From contig NZ_LMDE01000001.1 in the NCBI RefSeq assembly GCF_001425025.1, positions 292,751 through 356,750 on the forward strand: a stretch of 64,000 nt of DNA, written 5' to 3'. Under the pieces are notes generated by a model that was not told the origin of the DNA, ran no database searches, and saw only the letters and a list, made by a program, of their open reading frames with translations. How positions within the stretch are numbered: position 1 is the stretch's first letter; every line of letters starts with the position of its first letter. This document shows, piece by piece, positions 25,843-36,336 of this stretch. A program made the translations under genes and the position numbers. Source of the DNA: Nocardioides sp. Root122 (GTDB taxonomy: Bacteria; Actinomycetota; Actinomycetes; Propionibacteriales; Nocardioidaceae).

Positions 25843-27123
25843 GTGACCTGGATCGACCGCGTCCGCGCCCTGCGGATGGACGTCAGCCCGTTGCGGGAGT
25901 CCCGCGACTTCCGCCTGCTGTTCACCGCCGGAAGCGTCTTCTACCTCGGCAGCATGGTCGCCTACGTCGCGGTGCCGTTCGCCATCTACGACCTCACCGG
26001 CTCCAACTTCCTCGTCGGGCTCGTCGGCCTGGTCGAGCTCGGCCCGCTCATCGTCTTCGGCCTGTACGGCGGCGCGCTCGCCGACCACGTCGACCGCCGC
26101 CGGCTCCTCGTGAGCACCGGCCTGGCCCAGGTCGCGCTGATGGCGGCATTCGCGTGGAACGCCTTCTCCGCGCACCCGCGAGTCTGGGTGATCTTCGTGC
26201 TTGCGGCGCTCTACGCGGCCACCAGCTCGCTGCAGCGTCCCTCGCGGGAGGCACTGGAGCCGCGCACCGTCCGGCATGACCAGATCGCCGCCGCCAACGC
26301 CCTCAGCAGCTTCGCCATGCAGTTCGGCGTCCTCCTCGGCCCGCTCATCGGCGGACTGCTGGTGGCGTACGTCGGCGTCGGCTGGTGCTTCCTCGCCGGG
26401 ATGGCCGGCTACGCGATCGCCAGCCTGCTCTTCGCCGCCATGCGCCCCTACCCGCACGACGGGGAGACGACGCCACCGAGCCTGCGTGGGATCCACGAGG
26501 GCCTGACCTACGCCGTGCGGCGCCGCGACCTGCTCGGCACCTACGTCGTCGACATCGCCGCGATGATGCTCGCCATCCCGGTCGTGCTGTTCCCCGCCCT
26601 GGCGCACGAGGTCTTCGACCGCCCGGAGCTGCTCGGCCTGCTCTACTCGGCCGAGACCGTCGGTGCCCTCGTGGCCACCGCGCTGAGCGGGTGGGTCGGC
26701 CGCGTGCACCACCACGGCCGCGCCATCGTGATCGCAGCCAGCCTCTACGGCGCCTGCATCGCGCTGGCCGGCCTGATGCCGTCGTTCTGGCTGGCGTGCC
26801 TGTTCCTGGCCCTGTCCGGGGCCGCGGACATGGTCTCGGCCGTCTTCCGCTCGACGGTGTGGAACCAGACCATCCCCGACACGATGCGGGGCCGCCTGGC
26901 CGGTATCGAGATGCTGTCCTACTCGGTGGGCCCGATGGTCGGCGAGACCCGCGCCGGGTTCGTCGCCGACGCCTGGTCGGTCCGGGGCGCGGTCGTCAGC
27001 GGTGGCGCCGCCTGCGTCGGCGGGGTGCTCCTGACCGCGGTCGCGCTCCGCGACTTCTGGTCCTACGACTCGCGCACCGACCCCTACGCCGTCGCCGAGC
27101 GCGAGCGCCGCGCGACCGGCTGA
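25843..27123 (+). CDS. MFS exporter, EntS-like
   Basis: A 426-aa protein with 10-12 membrane helices. The motif GGALADHVDRRRLLVSTG between helices 2 and 3 and the PSREALEPRTVRHDQIAAANAL segment mark the MFS_3 (enterobactin exporter EntS-like) group. Start GTG 25843. It stands alone between the oxygenase cluster and a repeat element; substrate unknown. No siderophore genes are nearby. Confidence 0.85.
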   Translation: MTWIDRVRALRMDVSPLRESRDFRLLFTAGSVFYLGSMVAYVAVPFAIYDLTGSNFLVGLVGLVELGPLIVFGLYGGALADHVDRRRLLVSTGLAQVALMAAFAWNAFSAHPRVWVIFVLAALYAATSSLQRPSREALEPRTVRHDQIAAANALSSFAMQFGVLLGPLIGGLLVAYVGVGWCFLAGMAGYAIASLLFAAMRPYPHDGETTPPSLRGIHEGLTYAVRRRDLLGTYVVDIAAMMLAIPVVLFPALAHEVFDRPELLGLLYSAETVGALVATALSGWVGRVHHHGRAIVIAASLYGACIALAGLMPSFWLACLFLALSGAADMVSAVFRSTVWNQTIPDTMRGRLAGIEMLSYSVGPMVGETRAGFVADAWSVRGAVVSGGAACVGGVLLTAVALRDFWSYDSRTDPYAVAERERRATG

Positions 27124-27136
27124 CGCCGGCCCGCAT

Positions 27137-27178
27137 CCGTCGGTCGAGGAGGTCGCGCAGCGACCGTCACGAGATCCC
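27137..27178. repeat. Palindromic repeat fragment (family C)
   Basis: CCGTCGGTCGAGGAGGTCGC and the following GCAGCGACCGTCACGAGATC match the left half of the longer element at 31826-31922. It lies between the convergent ends of the MFS gene and the T7SS-like gene. Only a half-element is present here. Confidence 0.6.
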
Positions 27179-28180
27179 TCAGCCGAGCCGGTCCCGGAGG
27201 TCGGTCGTCGGCTGGACGTCGGCCCGCTCGACGACGAGGCGCGGCTTGCCCGACTCAGCGGCCTCGAGGTTGCGGGCCGTACGGTTGGCCTGCGCCTGCT
27301 CGCGGTCGGCGACCGCCTCGGCGTCGTGGGCCTCGACCCGCGCGTCGACGAGCTCGCGGTGCAGGGTCTGCACCTTGGCGGCCTGGGCCTGGATCTCCTC
27401 CGGCGGGCGCTCCTCGACGACCAGCTTCTCGAGCTGGTCGAGCGCGTGCTGCTCGCGCCGCTTGAGCTGGTCGACGGTGCGCTGGGCGGCGTCGGCGCGG
27501 TCGTTGGCCTCGACCGCTTCCAACGCCTCCTCGGCCGCCTCGCGACGCAGCTCGCCGAACGTCACCTGGTGGGCGTTGGCGGCCACGAGCTTCGCCTTGT
27601 CCTTGTCGGGGTGCACGCCGGCGTGGTCGGCGAGCGCCTTGACCAGCTCACGGGTGCTCGCGCGGCGCGCGTCGCGCAGCTCGATCTTGATCTCGAAGCA
27701 CTCCTGGTAGGCCTTCCAGTCGGCCTCCCACGCGTCGGCCTGCTTCTGCGTGGCGTCGCCGGGCAGGGTCTCGACGGGGGGCCAGATCCGGTTGCCGCGC
27801 ACCTCGAGCCCCTTGCTGGCCGCGAAGGCGCGCAGCTGCTCGAGGCCCTCGCGATGGCGACGGAGCACGTCGGAGTAGGCGTTGATCGCACGGCCCAGAC
27901 CGCGCAGGTTGTCGCGCACCGTCACCGCCTCCTCGTGGCGGCGGCCGGCGCGGTCGCGGAGCGTGTCGGCGGCCTCGCCGGCGAACACCTCCTCGGACAG
28001 GGTGGCGGTGCGCTCGAAGCCGTCGACGGCCAGCTCGACCTTGGACCCGAGCCGCCTCACCGAGTCGCCGTAGGCGTCGACCTGGTCGGGCTCGAGCCAG
28101 TGGTAGCCGCACCCGATGGGGTCGCCGAACTGCAGGGAGTCCTGCTGCGTCTCGAGCCTGTCGGCGACGACCTTCGTCAT
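27179..28180 (-). CDS. Helical T7SS-type (WXG100-like N-terminus) protein without a toxin domain
   Basis: A 333-aa protein that is almost entirely helical. The N-terminal 100 residues (DQVDAYGDSVRRLGSKVELAVDGF and the following amphipathic helices) resemble the putative T7SS-secreted protein domain often fused to toxins. A WPPVETLPGDATQK loop and long coiled-coil helices (residues 205-310) follow, and the protein ends without any nuclease or NADase-like domain. The ATG at 28180 overlaps the stop of the 99-aa upstream gene. Family knowledge suggests secretion through a type VII system, but no EccC or other ESX component is in the window. Confidence 0.65.
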   Translation of the reverse strand: MTKVVADRLETQQDSLQFGDPIGCGYHWLEPDQVDAYGDSVRRLGSKVELAVDGFERTATLSEEVFAGEAADTLRDRAGRRHEEAVTVRDNLRGLGRAINAYSDVLRRHREGLEQLRAFAASKGLEVRGNRIWPPVETLPGDATQKQADAWEADWKAYQECFEIKIELRDARRASTRELVKALADHAGVHPDKDKAKLVAANAHQVTFGELRREAAEEALEAVEANDRADAAQRTVDQLKRREQHALDQLEKLVVEERPPEEIQAQAAKVQTLHRELVDARVEAHDAEAVADREQAQANRTARNLEAAESGKPRLVVERADVQPTTDLRDRLG

Positions 28181-28476
28181 GGCTTCACCTGGTCGAGCTG
28201 GGCGGCGACCGTGGCGGCCTGGCCGACCATCACGTCGAGCTCGTCGAAGTCGATGATCGAGTCGTCGATGGCCCCTGCGAGGGTGCGGCACTTCTTGGCG
28301 ACCTGCTCGGCGTCCTCCACGAGGCTGCGCACGCCCTCGACCATCAGGTCGCGCCACGGGAAGTCGTCGGCCGGGTGGTCGATGTCGCCGAGCGCGGCAC
28401 GCAGCCCCTCGCGCGCGGAGTCCAGCTCCTCCTTGGCGGTCCGCAGCGCCCGCTGGTTGATCGCGATCGGCCTCAT
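28177..28476 (-). CDS. 99-aa helical WXG100-sized protein
   Basis: Two predicted amphipathic helices (about 8-30 and 52-95) separated by a HPADDFPWRDL turn give the size and hairpin shape of ESX partners, although the W-x-G triplet itself is replaced by PWRD. The ATG at 28476 is preferred; an in-frame ATG at 28536 would add 20 residues. It is translationally coupled (ATGA) to the 333-aa protein, as expected for a secretion or chaperone partner. Confidence 0.6.
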   Translation of the reverse strand: MRPIAINQRALRTAKEELDSAREGLRAALGDIDHPADDFPWRDLMVEGVRSLVEDAEQVAKKCRTLAGAIDDSIIDFDELDVMVGQAATVAAQLDQVKP

Positions 28477-28566
28477 GGCGACCTTCTGCCCCGATGGATG
28501 CCGGGCGAAACGCGCAGTGGTGAAAATGTGAACCACGACGCGCAGCGGTCTGGACCGTCGCCTCCG

Positions 28567-29073
28567 TCAGGCTGTCGCAGGCGGCCGGTAGCGGCGCAGC
28601 AGCCGGACGGTCCACACGGCCGTCGCGACGACGTAGGCGCCCGTGAGACCCGCGAAGGCCCACCACGGCGCGCCGTCCCGTGCGGTCGTCGCGACCCACG
28701 TCGTCAGCGCGAGCAGCGCGGTCATCAGCACGCCGGTGAGGGCGGCGAACCCGTCGAGGTCGTCACCGAAGCGGACCCGGAACTCCGCGCGCCGCTCGGG
28801 TTCGAACCAGTAGTCCTTGGAGCGCTGCGGCATGTTGACCCACGTCCCGTCGCCGGCAGCCGCCAGCCTGGTCAGTGCCGGCATCGCGACGAGGACCAGC
28901 AGCCCCATCACCGCCCAGAAGGCGACCATCGTGGTGCGTGAGGTCCAGTCGTCGGTCCGACCGGTCGCGTCGAAGTGCGACGGCACCCGGTCGGGCAGGA
29001 CGAGTGCCGACCACCCGAGCACGACGACGTACGCCGTGGCGCTGAGGACCAGCGCGAGGCGCCCCCGCCGCAC
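28567..29073 (-). CDS. DUF1648-type membrane protein
   Basis: A 168-aa protein. The segment LPDRVPSHFDATGRTDDW is the DUF1648 signature found in SdpI-like and related membrane proteins. Four predicted membrane helices lie around residues 6-24, 45-65, 110-130 and 137-155. The GTG at 29073 directly follows the stop of the GTPase-like gene with a 1-nt gap, so the two are likely co-transcribed. Function unknown. Confidence 0.75.
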   Translation of the reverse strand: MRRGRLALVLSATAYVVVLGWSALVLPDRVPSHFDATGRTDDWTSRTTMVAFWAVMGLLVLVAMPALTRLAAAGDGTWVNMPQRSKDYWFEPERRAEFRVRFGDDLDGFAALTGVLMTALLALTTWVATTARDGAPWWAFAGLTGAYVVATAVWTVRLLRRYRPPATA

Positions 29074-29074
29074 G

Positions 29075-29881
29075 TCAGACGTGCCCGCTGAGCTGGGCCA
29101 TCCGCAGCTCGAGCCGGGCGAGGAGCTCGGTGCACTCCTTGTCGGTGAGCCGGCTCGGGTCGGTGGACTTCTTGCCGCCGCCCTGAGCACACACGGGCAG
29201 CACGTCGATCGACAGCTTGGCGCCGCCGGCGAGGGCGCGGAGCTCGTCGAGCTTGTCGCCGAAGGGCGAGCCGCTGCCGGGGGAGTAGTAGTCGACGGCC
29301 GCCTCGACGTCGTCGGCGAAGAGGTCGGCCTTGGTGACCGCGATGATGAGCCACGTCGGGCGGTCACGGCGCACGGCCATGCTGGCGATCCGGTGCGCGG
29401 TGATCGACCAGTCCTCCAGCTCGGCAGCCAGCTGCTCCTCCCGGGTGGCCACGCCGGTGCCGGTCGTGCCGGCCGTACGCCGTGGGGTCGCGTGGCCGTT
29501 GGCGACCACGTGCAGAACGCCGTCGACCGGCTCGTCGTGGAAGACCTCGTCCAGCGCGCCGAGCCGGGTGGCGGCGTTCTCGCCCGGCACCACCCGGAAG
29601 CGGTAGCCGCGCAGCCGTGCGTCGCGACGGGTGCGCCGCTCCATCACGGCCGAGCCGACGTCCGCGGTGCCCTGCTCGGCCGCCTGCGCGCTTGCGCGGC
29701 GGGACAGCCGGTCCGCCAGCCGGGTCTTGCCGACACCGGTCATGCCGGTGACGGCCACCGTCGGGTAGCGGTGCCGCAGGAGGCGGGAGGCCCGCTCGGG
29801 GGCCTGGGAGAGCGCGGCGAGCGCGCCCCCGGCGATCGTCGTACCGAGGGCTGCCCTGCCGTGTCGCAACGGTGACTGCAT
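29075..29881 (-). CDS. P-loop GTPase-like protein
   Basis: A 268-aa protein. Walker A GMTGVGKT is near residues 45-52 and the guanine-specificity motif VTKADL (T/NKxD) near 190. The middle has EPVDGVLHVVANGHA, where a GTPase has its G3 region. A short hydrophobic segment (TTIAGGALAALS) at the N-terminus may contact membrane. Family placement beyond the GTPase class is not possible by eye. It pairs with a DUF1648 membrane protein downstream. Confidence 0.7.
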   Translation of the reverse strand: MQSPLRHGRAALGTTIAGGALAALSQAPERASRLLRHRYPTVAVTGMTGVGKTRLADRLSRRASAQAAEQGTADVGSAVMERRTRRDARLRGYRFRVVPGENAATRLGALDEVFHDEPVDGVLHVVANGHATPRRTAGTTGTGVATREEQLAAELEDWSITAHRIASMAVRRDRPTWLIIAVTKADLFADDVEAAVDYYSPGSGSPFGDKLDELRALAGGAKLSIDVLPVCAQGGGKKSTDPSRLTDKECTELLARLELRMAQLSGHV

Positions 29882-29904
29882 GCCCCCATCCTTCCTGACG
29901 CCCG

Positions 29905-29967
29905 GGTGGTCCAGTGGCGAACGGTCCTCCGACGGCGGTCCGGACGACCACTCGCCACTGGACCGCC
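29905..29967. repeat. Palindromic repeat (family B), second location
   Basis: GGTGGTCCAGTGG at 29905-29917 and its inverted partner CCACTGGACCGCC at 29955-29967, with two base changes from the 19264-19395 copy that are matched in both arms. Compensatory changes suggest that the hairpin structure is conserved. It lies between divergent genes starting at 29881 and 30055. Confidence 0.75.
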
Positions 29968-30054
29968 CAGCGGCCGCGACCCGCCGCCGGTTGGCCATGC
30001 AACCAGCGATCACGGAGAATGGCCCCGCCCGTGCCCGCCGGTCGAAAGGTCCCC

Positions 30055-30585
30055 ATGGACACCGAGAACCGTCCCGTCCTGACGGGGCTGCTCGCCCTCG
30101 TCGGCGTCGCCGTGGCCATCGGTCTGCTCGGCGGGCTCGCCGTGCTGGTGGGGGTCAAGGCCGCCGGCATCGGCGAGGACTCGAGCGCCTCTGACGACTC
30201 CACCACCGCGGCGACCTTCAGCCTGCCGCGGCCCACCGACACCAGCAGCACGATCCCCGAGCCGGAGCAGACCTCCGAGCCGGGTGCGGGAGAGTCGACG
30301 TCGGAGGCGCCGGCCGAGGCCATCTCGCTGGCGGCGACCCAGCAGTCGGTGAGCCCGATGCAGCAGATCGACCTGACCGGCACCTACCAGTCCGGCGAGG
30401 GCGCGATCCTGCAGGTGCAGCGGATGGAGAACGGCCAGTGGTCGGACTTCCCGGTGACCATGTCGGTCAGCGGCGGCACCTTCGCGACCTACGTCCAGAC
30501 CAGCCGCACCGGACCCAACAAGTTCCGTGTGATCGACACCGACACCCGGACGACCTCCAACGAGGTCACGGTCACCGTCGGCTGA
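30055..30585 (+). CDS. Membrane-anchored protein with C-terminal extracellular beta domain
   Basis: A 176-aa protein. One N-terminal membrane helix (residues 8-34) is followed by a Ser/Thr/Glu/Pro-rich linker (40-88) and a C-terminal domain of about 85 residues with alternating beta pattern (IDLTGTYQSGEGAILQVQR, WSDFPVTMSVSGGTFATYV, NEVTVTVG), resembling an Ig-like fold. Topology is probably N-in with the domain outside. Its 3' end overlaps the convergent MFS gene by 14 nt. Function unknown. Confidence 0.7.
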   Translation: MDTENRPVLTGLLALVGVAVAIGLLGGLAVLVGVKAAGIGEDSSASDDSTTAATFSLPRPTDTSSTIPEPEQTSEPGAGESTSEAPAEAISLAATQQSVSPMQQIDLTGTYQSGEGAILQVQRMENGQWSDFPVTMSVSGGTFATYVQTSRTGPNKFRVIDTDTRTTSNEVTVTVG

Positions 30586-31798
30586 CCTCCGCGACGGCTG
30601 TCGCGGCCGCCCGTGCGCGGTCGACCCGTCCGGTCCAGTAGCCGACCCACCCGGCGCCGGTGAGGCCGAGCGCGCCGACCACGAAGCACGCGGTCGCCAG
30701 CGGAGCCACGGCAGCGACGGCGCTGACCAGCAGCGGGCCGCCGGTGTTGCCGATGTCGCCGCACAGCCGCCACGCACCGAGGAACTGCGAGCGCCCGTCC
30801 TCCGGCGCCGCGTCCGCGCCGAGCGTCATCACGATGCCCGAGCCGAGCCCGTTGCCGCACGCGATGAGCGCCATCACGAGGGCGAGGGTGAGCGCGTCGG
30901 AGGTGAGCGGCAGCAGCAGGCACGCGAAGGCCATCGACAGCACGACCGGTACGGCGACCACCATCCGGCCGCGCGTGTCCATCAGCCAGCCGCCCGGCCA
31001 CATGAAGGCGACGTCGAGGGCGGCCGCGCCCGCGAAGATCAGCGACGTCGTGGACGCGGAGAGGCCGAGGTGGTCGGCCCACAGCGGGAGCAGGCTCATC
31101 CTCAGCGAGCGCGTCATGCCGAGGATGACCACCGCCGAGCCGAGCGTGGCGAGGACCCGACGGTGCTGCCGGATCACCGTCCACACGCCCAGGTGGCCGC
31201 TGGCCCGCGCGGCGGCACGCTTCTCCTCGCCGACGTCGGGCATCGCGCCGGCCACCAGCGAGGCGGTGACCGACATCGCCGCTCCCAGCCAGAAGACGCT
31301 GGTGAGGTCGGTGAGCCGGATGAGCCCGGCGCCGACCAGTGGTCCGATCAGCACACCGATCCGGTAGGAGCCACCGAGGAACGACATCGCCCGCGCCCGG
31401 TGCGACGCGGGCACCACGTCGATCATGAAGCCCTGCCGGGCGATCAGGAACAGGGTCCAGCACACGCCGCTCAGCAGCACGCCGACGGCGAGGCCGAGCA
31501 CCGTGTCGGTCAGCGCGGCCAGGGCCATCGCGCCGGCGTCGACGAAGCCGGCGGCGACCAGGGCACGACGCTCGCCCACCCGCGCCACCAAGGCGCCAGC
31601 CGGGAGGCTGAAGATCAGCATCCCGACGCCGGTGAGCGCGACGACGGCGGCGGCCGTGCTGACGTCCGCACCCAGGTCGCGGGCCCGCAGCGCGAGCACC
31701 GGCAGGACCGCGCCGTGCCCGATCGCGGAGACGATCGAGGGGCCGTACGCCACCAGCCAGATGTCGCGGAACCTGAAGTCCTGCGCCCCCGAGCTCAC
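30572..31798 (-). CDS. MFS transporter
   Basis: A 408-aa protein of 12 predicted helices. The cytoplasmic loop motif is LPAGALVARVGERRALVAAG, and FLGGSYRIGVLIGPLVGAG is in helix 5. Start GTG 31798 (MSSGAQDF). It is similar to sugar or drug efflux permeases but cannot be assigned a substrate. Upstream lies the family C palindrome. Confidence 0.82.
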   Translation of the reverse strand: MSSGAQDFRFRDIWLVAYGPSIVSAIGHGAVLPVLALRARDLGADVSTAAAVVALTGVGMLIFSLPAGALVARVGERRALVAAGFVDAGAMALAALTDTVLGLAVGVLLSGVCWTLFLIARQGFMIDVVPASHRARAMSFLGGSYRIGVLIGPLVGAGLIRLTDLTSVFWLGAAMSVTASLVAGAMPDVGEEKRAAARASGHLGVWTVIRQHRRVLATLGSAVVILGMTRSLRMSLLPLWADHLGLSASTTSLIFAGAAALDVAFMWPGGWLMDTRGRMVVAVPVVLSMAFACLLLPLTSDALTLALVMALIACGNGLGSGIVMTLGADAAPEDGRSQFLGAWRLCGDIGNTGGPLLVSAVAAVAPLATACFVVGALGLTGAGWVGYWTGRVDRARAAATAVAEVSRR

Positions 31799-31825
31799 CC
31801 GCGCATCCTCTCAGCCCACCGCTCT

Positions 31826-31922
31826 CCGTCGGCCGAGGAGGGACGAAGCGCCGTCACGAGACCCCGCCACATGGGCTGAGGGGTCTCGCGACGGGCGGCA
31901 GGGCGCCCTCCTCGACCAACGG
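31826..31922. repeat. Long palindromic repeat (family C)
   Basis: CCGTCGGCCGAGGAGG and CGCCGTCACGAGACCCC form the left half; GGGGTCTCGCGACGG and CCCTCCTCGACCAACGG are the inverted right half, with GCCACATGGGCTGA at the tip. The element fills the intergenic space between the aldo/keto reductase stop and the MFS start. A half-copy is at 27137-27178. Confidence 0.8.
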
Positions 31923-31937
31923 ATGGCGGCCGAGGGA

Positions 31938-32780
31938 TCAGGGGATCCAGTCGAAGGTGTCGGGGTTGGGGCCGGTGCGGCCCTCCTCGCCGCGGTCGAG
32001 GCCGGAGATGGCGGCGACCTGGTCCTCGGTGAGATCGAAGTCGAAGATCTCGAGGTTCTCCCGCATCCGCTCGGCCTTCATCGACTTGGGGAAGACGATG
32101 TCGCCGCGCTGGATGTGCCAGCGCAGCGTCACCTGCGCCGGCGTACGCCCCACGGCGGAGGCGATCCCGCCGATCGTCGCGTCGTCGGTGACCGCGCCCT
32201 TGGCGATCGGCGACCACGCCTCGGTCAGCACGCCGTGCTTCTCGTCCGCGGCGCGGACCGCCTCGTTGGTGAAGAACGGGTGCACCTCGACCTGGTTGAC
32301 CACGGGCACGACGCCGGTCTCCTCGATGATGCGCTCGAGGTGGGCGGGCTGGAAGTTCGAGACGCCGATGCTGCGGGCCTTGCCCGCCTCCTGGGCCTCG
32401 ATGAGCGCGCGCCAGGTCTGCACGAAGTCGCCGTCGTACTGGGTGGGGAGCGGCCAGTGGATGAGGAACAGGTCGACCTGGTCGAGGCCGAGCCGCTCCA
32501 GCGAGGCGTCGATCTCGCGGCGCGCGTCGTCGGGGCGGTGGAAGGAGTTGTTGAGCTTGGTGGTGACGTAGAGGTCGTCGCGGTCGAGGCCCGACTCGCG
32601 GATCGCCTCGCCGACCCCGGCCTCGTTGCCGTACATCTGCGCGGTGTCGATGTGGCGGTAGCCGACCTCGAGGGCCTGGGCGACCGTGGCCGCGGTCTCC
32701 GGCGGCGGGACCTGGAAGACGCCGAAGCCGAGCTGGGGGATGGACGTGCCGTCGTGGAGCTGGATGTTCGGAACAGTCAT
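31938..32780 (-). CDS. Aldo/keto reductase
   Basis: A 280-aa (beta/alpha)8 NADPH oxidoreductase. The tetrad is visible: Asp in YRHIDTAQMYGNE with its Tyr, Lys in VTTKLNN, and His in LFLIHWPLP. IGVSNFQPAHLERI and the NADPH loop IVFPKSMKAERMRENL are present. It resembles the 2,5-diketo-D-gluconate reductase group (AKR5 type); the physiological carbonyl substrate is unknown. The ATG at 32780 faces the divergent M3 peptidase gene. Confidence 0.92.
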   Translation of the reverse strand: MTVPNIQLHDGTSIPQLGFGVFQVPPPETAATVAQALEVGYRHIDTAQMYGNEAGVGEAIRESGLDRDDLYVTTKLNNSFHRPDDARREIDASLERLGLDQVDLFLIHWPLPTQYDGDFVQTWRALIEAQEAGKARSIGVSNFQPAHLERIIEETGVVPVVNQVEVHPFFTNEAVRAADEKHGVLTEAWSPIAKGAVTDDATIGGIASAVGRTPAQVTLRWHIQRGDIVFPKSMKAERMRENLEIFDFDLTEDQVAAISGLDRGEEGRTGPNPDTFDWIP

Positions 32781-32843
32781 ACAGGTCACTACCCCTGTGG
32801 AGCGCGAGGTATTCCGCTGGACGCCACGCCCTAGGCTCGCTGC

Positions 32844-34781
<1,938 letters not shown>

Positions 34782-34798
34782 GGCCGACCCGCCGGAGG

Positions 34799-36235
34799 TC
34801 AGCCGGTGGTCACGGCCGTGTCGTCGACCACGAAGCTGGTCTGGAGCGAGGAGTCCTCGCTCATCAGGAACTTCACCGTGACCGTCTTGCCCTTGTAGGC
34901 CAGCAGGCTGTGGCTGAACTGGGTGTAGCTCGCGTTGGCGCCCACGTTGCTGAAGGTCTTCAGCGTCGTGGTGGTGCCGCCGCTGACGACCTGCACCTTC
35001 ATGGTGTCGTAGGCCGTCGAGCCGGACTCCGCGGTGTCGGTGCGGATCCAGTACGACAGCGACGCCGCCGTGGCCGAGGCCGGGATGGTCACCTGCTGCG
35101 CGATGTTCTCCGACGACGTGCTGCCGTTGCCGCCGAGCCAGGCCTTCCACGTGCCGGTGCGCGCTGGGCGGCCGCTGTTGCTGGTGATCGGCCCGGAGGT
35201 GCCGGTCCACGAGGTCGCGCCGGACTCGAAGCCCGGGTTGGCGAGCAGGTTCGCGCCCGTGGGCGGTGTGGTCGGCGGGGTCGTGGTGCCGAAGTCCTTG
35301 TCGGCGTAGAGCCAGACCATGTGGCCGATCATGTCGAGGTTGCGGTCGAGCGCCGTGGTGTTGATGTTGGAGATCGTGTCGCAGGAGCGGTGGTAGCAGG
35401 GGTCGAACGCCTTGCCGGCCGTGCCGCCCCACTTCTGGGCCTGCGCGCTGGTCTTGATCACCTCACCCCCGGAGTACATGCCCGTCGTCGGGATCCCGTA
35501 GCTGCGGAAGGACGCGTGGTCCGAGCGCCCCTGCACGTCGATGTACTCCCAGGGGATGCCCTTCGACGTGTAGTAGGCGGTCATCGTGTCGCGGGCGAAG
35601 TTGCCGGCAGCGTTGTCGTCGTAGACGAAGTAGCCAGGGTTGGGCGAGCCGACCATGTCGTAGTTCATGTAGAGGTCGATGCGGTCCTTGTCGGCCGTCG
35701 GCAGCAGCGACATGTACTTGTTCGAGCCGAGCAGTCCCTGCTCCTCCGCGCCCCACCAGGCGAAGCGCAGGTGGTTGCGCGAGGTGTTGCCGCTCGAGGC
35801 CCACGCCAGTGCGGCTTCCAGGATCGAGGCGGAGCCGGTGCCGTTGTCGTTGATGCCGGGCCCGGCCGACACGCTGTCGAGGTGGGCGCCCGCCATCACC
35901 ACGTGCTCGGGGTCGCCACCGGGCCAGTCGGCGACGAGGTTGTACGACGTCCCGGACGAGGTCGAGAACGACTGGACCTGGGTGGTGTAGCCGGCCGCGT
36001 CGAGCTTGGCCTTCACCCAGTCGACGGAGGCCTTGTAGCCGGGTCGTCCGGTGGCGCGGTTGCCGCCGTTGGCGGTGGCGATGCTCTGCAGCTGCTGGAG
36101 GTGCGCGGTCACGTTGGTGACGCTGAGGTCCGGCGATGGTGCCGCGACGGCGGGTGAGCCGGTGCCGGCGAGCAACGAGGCGGCGACGGCCGAGGCCGCG
36201 ACGGCGGACAGCGCCGTCGTACGAAGGGAACGCAT
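34799..36235 (-). CDS. Secreted M28 aminopeptidase with C-terminal accessory beta domain
   Basis: A 478-aa protein. Signal peptide at residues 1-32 (cleavage after AVA-A). The M28 core shows GAHLDSV (metal His/Asp), GINDNGTGSA (bridging Asp), FAWWGAEEQGLLGS (catalytic Glu) and a later SDHASF, like the Streptomyces griseus aminopeptidase. A TTTPPTTPPT linker leads to a 145-residue domain beginning LLANPGFESGA that is about 70% identical to the tail of the next gene. The domain probably binds carbohydrate or aids export. The ATG at 36235 has GGGAG 7 nt upstream. Confidence 0.92.
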   Translation of the reverse strand: MRSLRTTALSAVAASAVAASLLAGTGSPAVAAPSPDLSVTNVTAHLQQLQSIATANGGNRATGRPGYKASVDWVKAKLDAAGYTTQVQSFSTSSGTSYNLVADWPGGDPEHVVMAGAHLDSVSAGPGINDNGTGSASILEAALAWASSGNTSRNHLRFAWWGAEEQGLLGSNKYMSLLPTADKDRIDLYMNYDMVGSPNPGYFVYDDNAAGNFARDTMTAYYTSKGIPWEYIDVQGRSDHASFRSYGIPTTGMYSGGEVIKTSAQAQKWGGTAGKAFDPCYHRSCDTISNINTTALDRNLDMIGHMVWLYADKDFGTTTPPTTPPTGANLLANPGFESGATSWTGTSGPITSNSGRPARTGTWKAWLGGNGSTSSENIAQQVTIPASATAASLSYWIRTDTAESGSTAYDTMKVQVVSGGTTTTLKTFSNVGANASYTQFSHSLLAYKGKTVTVKFLMSEDSSLQTSFVVDDTAVTTG

Positions 36236-36283
36236 GGGTGTCTCCCGAGAGGTCGAGGTTCTGCAACAGGGCATGGAACGGGA

Positions 36284-36321
36284 GACGGGGCGGGGCAGCA
36301 CTGCTGCTGCCCCGCCCCGTC
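36284..36321 (-). terminator. Strong hairpin terminator of the M4 peptidase gene
   Basis: A perfect 17-bp stem (GACGGGGCGGGGCAGCA and complement) with a CTGC loop, starting 16 nt beyond the M4 stop at 36337. No T-run is present, as is usual in this G+C range. Confidence 0.8.
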
Positions 36322-36336
36322 AGGGTGCGGTGTTCG

